This document shows, one piece after another, positions 38,872-41,137 of a stretch of DNA of 41,137 nucleotides. The DNA lies in assembly GCF_937934665.1 (NCBI RefSeq), contig NZ_CALGYW010000059.1, positions 1 through 41,137 on the forward strand, written 5' to 3'. Numbering within the stretch: position 1 is the first letter of the stretch; each line of letters begins with the position of its first letter. Source of the stretch: an uncultured Anaerococcus sp. (GTDB lineage: Bacteria; Bacillota; Clostridia; Tissierellales; Peptoniphilaceae). The notes under the pieces were generated by a model. That model was not told the origin of the DNA and made no database searches. It was given only the letters and a program-made list of their open reading frames with translations. A program made the position numbers and the translations under genes.

Positions 38872-40817
38872 TAAGAAACCACGCTTCCTGGCTTGATGTC
38901 GGATAGGGTTGATACCATTGTAAGTTCATCTTCAAAGTCTGCTGCAAGAAGCATACCTTGGGACTCAATTCCACGCATCTTTCTTGGGGCTAGGTTTTTA
39001 ACAACTATTACATTTTTGCCAACTAAATCTTCTGGCTTGTACCATTTTTTAATGCCTGATACTATTGTTCTAGTTTCACTTCCTATATCAACCTTAAAAA
39101 CTAGTAATTTATCAGCATTTGGATGGTCTTCTGCTTCGATGATTTTTCCTACAACTAGTTCTAATTTTGTGAAATCTTCGTAAGAAATTTCTGGCTTAGA
39201 ATTTTCTTCTGCTGATTCTTCTTTTTTATCTGCAAGTCTAGCTTGGATAAGGGCGTTGTTTTTATCGTGAAGTTTTACAAGTTCTTCTTCTACATCTAAC
39301 CTGTCAAAGAGGTTTTTACCTTTAGATACTTTGGCACCTTCTTCTAGTAGTCCAAATTCCTTAGCAGATTCAAAGCCCTTGTTGTCTGTACCAAGTTTTT
39401 CAAGGATTATTTTTGTAGTATCCTTCATGGTTGGCTCTATTAGTTGGGCTACAATCCTTAGTGTTTCTGCAAGGTTATATAAAACCCTATTTAGTCTTGG
39501 AAGATTTTCTTCATCACGACCTAAGATCCATGGTTCAGTTTCGTCTACATATTTATTTGCCCTACGGATTAATTTCCAAATTGTCTCAAGGGCATCGTTA
39601 AACTTAAACTCATCCATTAATTTATTAAATCTCGGATAAGTTTCCTTGGCTAGGGCTATTAATTCATCATCAAATTCGCCTTCTTCATCTCCTTTTTCAA
39701 CGACTCCACCGTTATATTTGCTAATCATAGATGTTGTTCTTGAAACAAGGTTTCCAAGGTCATTTACTAGGTCTGAGTTATATCTTTCCATAAATTTCTT
39801 TGATGAAAAGTCTCCGTCAGAACCAAAGTTAAATTCCCTAAGCATGAAGTATTTAAGGGCGTCGTTGCCATAAAGCTCTACAAGTGGCTCTGGATACATG
39901 ATATTGCCTTTTGACTTACTCATCTTGTCATTTTCAAACAAAATCCAACCGTGAGCAAAAACTTTCTCTGGAAGTGGAAGATCAAGGGCCATAAGAAGGG
40001 CAGGCCAAATAATAGTATGGAATCTCACAATATCCTTACCTATTAAGTGAACTGACGCAGGCCAGTATTTATTGAATTTTTCCTCATCATCTCCGTAACC
40101 AATAGCTGAAAGGTAGCAAGATAAGGCATCTATCCATACGTAGACTACGTGTTTGTTATCAAATGGCACATCAACTCCCCAATCAAAGGAAGTCCTGGTT
40201 ACAGAAAGGTCAGAAAGTCCTTTGTTGATAAAGTTATTTAGCATTTCCTTTTGTCTAAAGGCAGGCTCTAAGAATTCTGGATGATCTTTGAATAATTCTT
40301 TGAGTTTATCTGCATATTTGGATAATCTAAAGAAGTAAGTTTCTTCTTCTTGGTATTCTACATCTCTCCCACAATCAGGACATTTGCCGTTTTCAAGCTG
40401 ACTTTCAGTCCAAAAAGTTTCACAAGGAGTGCAGTAATATCCCTTGTATTCACCCTTATAAATATCACCTTGCTCGTAAAGTTTATTAAAAATATCTACT
40501 ACATCTTTTTCGTGTCCTTTTTCAGTTGATCTTATAAAGGTATCGTAGTTGATATCAAGTTTTTCCCAAAGTTTTATGGTTTCAGCTGCAATTTTATCTA
40601 CAAATTCTTGAGGCTCCTTGCCGCGGGCGTGGGCAGATTCCATAATCTTTTGACCATGCTCATCAGTACCTGTAACAAGGTAGGCATCGTAGCCTAAAAG
40701 GGTCTTATATCTTTTTAAAACATCCGCAATTATTGAAGTATAGGTATTACCTATATGTAAATTGGAGTTTGGATAATAAATCGGTGTTGTTATATAGTAA
40801 GGTTTTCTCTCAGTCAT
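38871..40817 (-). CDS. metG: Methionyl-tRNA synthetase
   Basis: This 648-residue class I synthetase charges tRNA-Met. It has the HIGH-type HIGN (21-24), a zinc knuckle C129-x2-C132 and C146-x2-C149, KMSKS at 298-302, and a C-terminal tRNA-binding EMAP-like domain (about 540-648, LVVGKI...HPNADKL). This is the MetG1 length for Gram-positive bacteria. The ATG follows TAGGAGATGAC. It heads the operon metG-tatD-rnmV-rsmA. The 137 bases before it contain a terminator of the previous gene and a TATGAT that may be the -10. I see no T-box leader. Confidence 0.96.
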   Translation of the reverse strand: MTERKPYYITTPIYYPNSNLHIGNTYTSIIADVLKRYKTLLGYDAYLVTGTDEHGQKIMESAHARGKEPQEFVDKIAAETIKLWEKLDINYDTFIRSTEKGHEKDVVDIFNKLYEQGDIYKGEYKGYYCTPCETFWTESQLENGKCPDCGRDVEYQEEETYFFRLSKYADKLKELFKDHPEFLEPAFRQKEMLNNFINKGLSDLSVTRTSFDWGVDVPFDNKHVVYVWIDALSCYLSAIGYGDDEEKFNKYWPASVHLIGKDIVRFHTIIWPALLMALDLPLPEKVFAHGWILFENDKMSKSKGNIMYPEPLVELYGNDALKYFMLREFNFGSDGDFSSKKFMERYNSDLVNDLGNLVSRTTSMISKYNGGVVEKGDEEGEFDDELIALAKETYPRFNKLMDEFKFNDALETIWKLIRRANKYVDETEPWILGRDEENLPRLNRVLYNLAETLRIVAQLIEPTMKDTTKIILEKLGTDNKGFESAKEFGLLEEGAKVSKGKNLFDRLDVEEELVKLHDKNNALIQARLADKKEESAEENSKPEISYEDFTKLELVVGKIIEAEDHPNADKLLVFKVDIGSETRTIVSGIKKWYKPEDLVGKNVIVVKNLAPRKMRGIESQGMLLAADFEDELTMVSTLSDIKPGSVVS

Positions 40818-40885
40818 TTAGTCATCTCCTAAAAATAATTCTCCTTTTATCATACTTCAAAAGCTCTCAAAAATCGAAATTTGCC

Positions 40886-40917
40886 ATAAAAAGAAGAGTC
40901 CAGCCAAGGCCAAACTC
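40886..40917 (-). terminator. Terminator of gene upstream of metG
   Basis: On the minus strand GAGTTTGGCC (40917-40908) pairs with GGCTGGACTC (40905-40896), with three G-U pairs, followed by TTCTTTTT. It closes the partial gene at the window edge. Confidence 0.6.
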
Positions 40918-40954
40918 ATTTTAGAAATACAATATTTATTTTTTAAGGATAAAT

Positions 40955-41137
40955 TTATTTAAGCAAGTGAAGGTATATATTGGAAAGCTTTTTAACACTA
41001 GTTTCAATATCATAGCCCTTTCTTCTTATATCTTCTATGACATTTTTTCGTATACTTCCTTTATAATAAAGGATTTCATAAGTCCACTTATCTTTATCCA
41101 AAGCAATAAATCTTGCTCTTTCGCTAATACCAGTATC
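40955..41137 (-). CDS. Partial CDS, C-terminal end only
   Basis: A minus-strand frame stays open from the window edge to a TAA at 40955-40957 and gives the last 60 residues of a protein. It begins DTGISERARF and ends YLHLLK. The piece is basic with an amphipathic C-terminal helix. Too little is visible to name a family. A terminator follows it, which supports it as the end of a real gene. It is transcribed in the same direction as metG. Confidence 0.6.
   Translation of the reverse strand, partial: DTGISERARFIALDKDKWTYEILYYKGSIRKNVIEDIRRKGYDIETSVKKLSNIYLHLLK

Noticed and set aside
40818..40954. T-box or SAM riboswitch before metG
   Set aside because: The 137 bases hold a terminator of the upstream gene and a short leader, with no T-box motif or antiterminator pairing.

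Overview
The window is low-GC bacterial DNA with dense same-strand operons, Shine-Dalgarno starts, RNase M5, a GlpP antiterminator, ABC-2 exporters and CcpA-like cre boxes. This fits an anaerobic Firmicute. My best guess, by inference only, is a Gram-positive anaerobic coccus of the Anaerococcus/Peptoniphilus group. No rRNA, complete tRNA, CRISPR array or transposase gene is visible.

Layout. 1-348: a 152-bp tandem duplication with several intrinsic terminators. 349-710: a small lipoprotein gene whose signal peptide is put out of frame in an A tract. 793-4562 (minus): a GH13-fold protein that has lost its catalytic residues, and a large zinc-ribbon membrane protein. 4877-12820: a glycerol regulon with a GlpA-type oxidoreductase and GlpF on plus, then DUF1667, GlpB-like, a second GlpA, GlpK and the GlpP antiterminator on minus. 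12974-17378 (minus): DeoR regulator, DUF1537 kinase, PdxA2-like dehydrogenase and GntP permease, probably a D-threonate/D-erythronate pathway. 17524-21635 (minus): GNAT, UvrD helicase-nuclease, PadR and RsuA-type pseudouridine synthase. 21735-23660 (plus): an FAD oxidoreductase and a signal peptidase I pseudogene with two nonsense codons. 23702-27644 (minus): an esterase and a three-gene ABC-2 exporter. 27774-32881 (minus): threonine ammonia-lyase, MurE, a YhiN-type flavoprotein and a SAF-domain dehydrogenase. 33024-36071 (plus): a membrane protein, a MITE-like long palindrome and a 667-residue DUF2971-type protein. 36110-41137: glutaredoxin, a small hypothetical, the minus-strand operon metG-tatD-rnmV-rsmA, and the 3' end of another minus gene.

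How it fits together. The two central catabolic blocks converge on dihydroxyacetone phosphate: glycerol through GlpF, GlpK and GlpA, and a four-carbon acid sugar through GntP, the DUF1537 kinase and PdxA2. Four glycerol transcription units each begin with a strong promoter, a 20-31 nt purine-rich leader and an intrinsic terminator before the first gene. This is the expected design of a GlpP antitermination regulon, and GlpP is encoded in one of these units. cre-like boxes sit on three of the four glycerol promoters, and an identical cre/-35 module drives the acid-sugar operon.

The most noteworthy items are the four-member leader-terminator set, the shared cre module, the catalytically dead GH13 protein, the DUF2971 protein next to a palindromic element, the GAAA-repeat operator of the DeoR gene, and the two genes broken or shifted by point changes.
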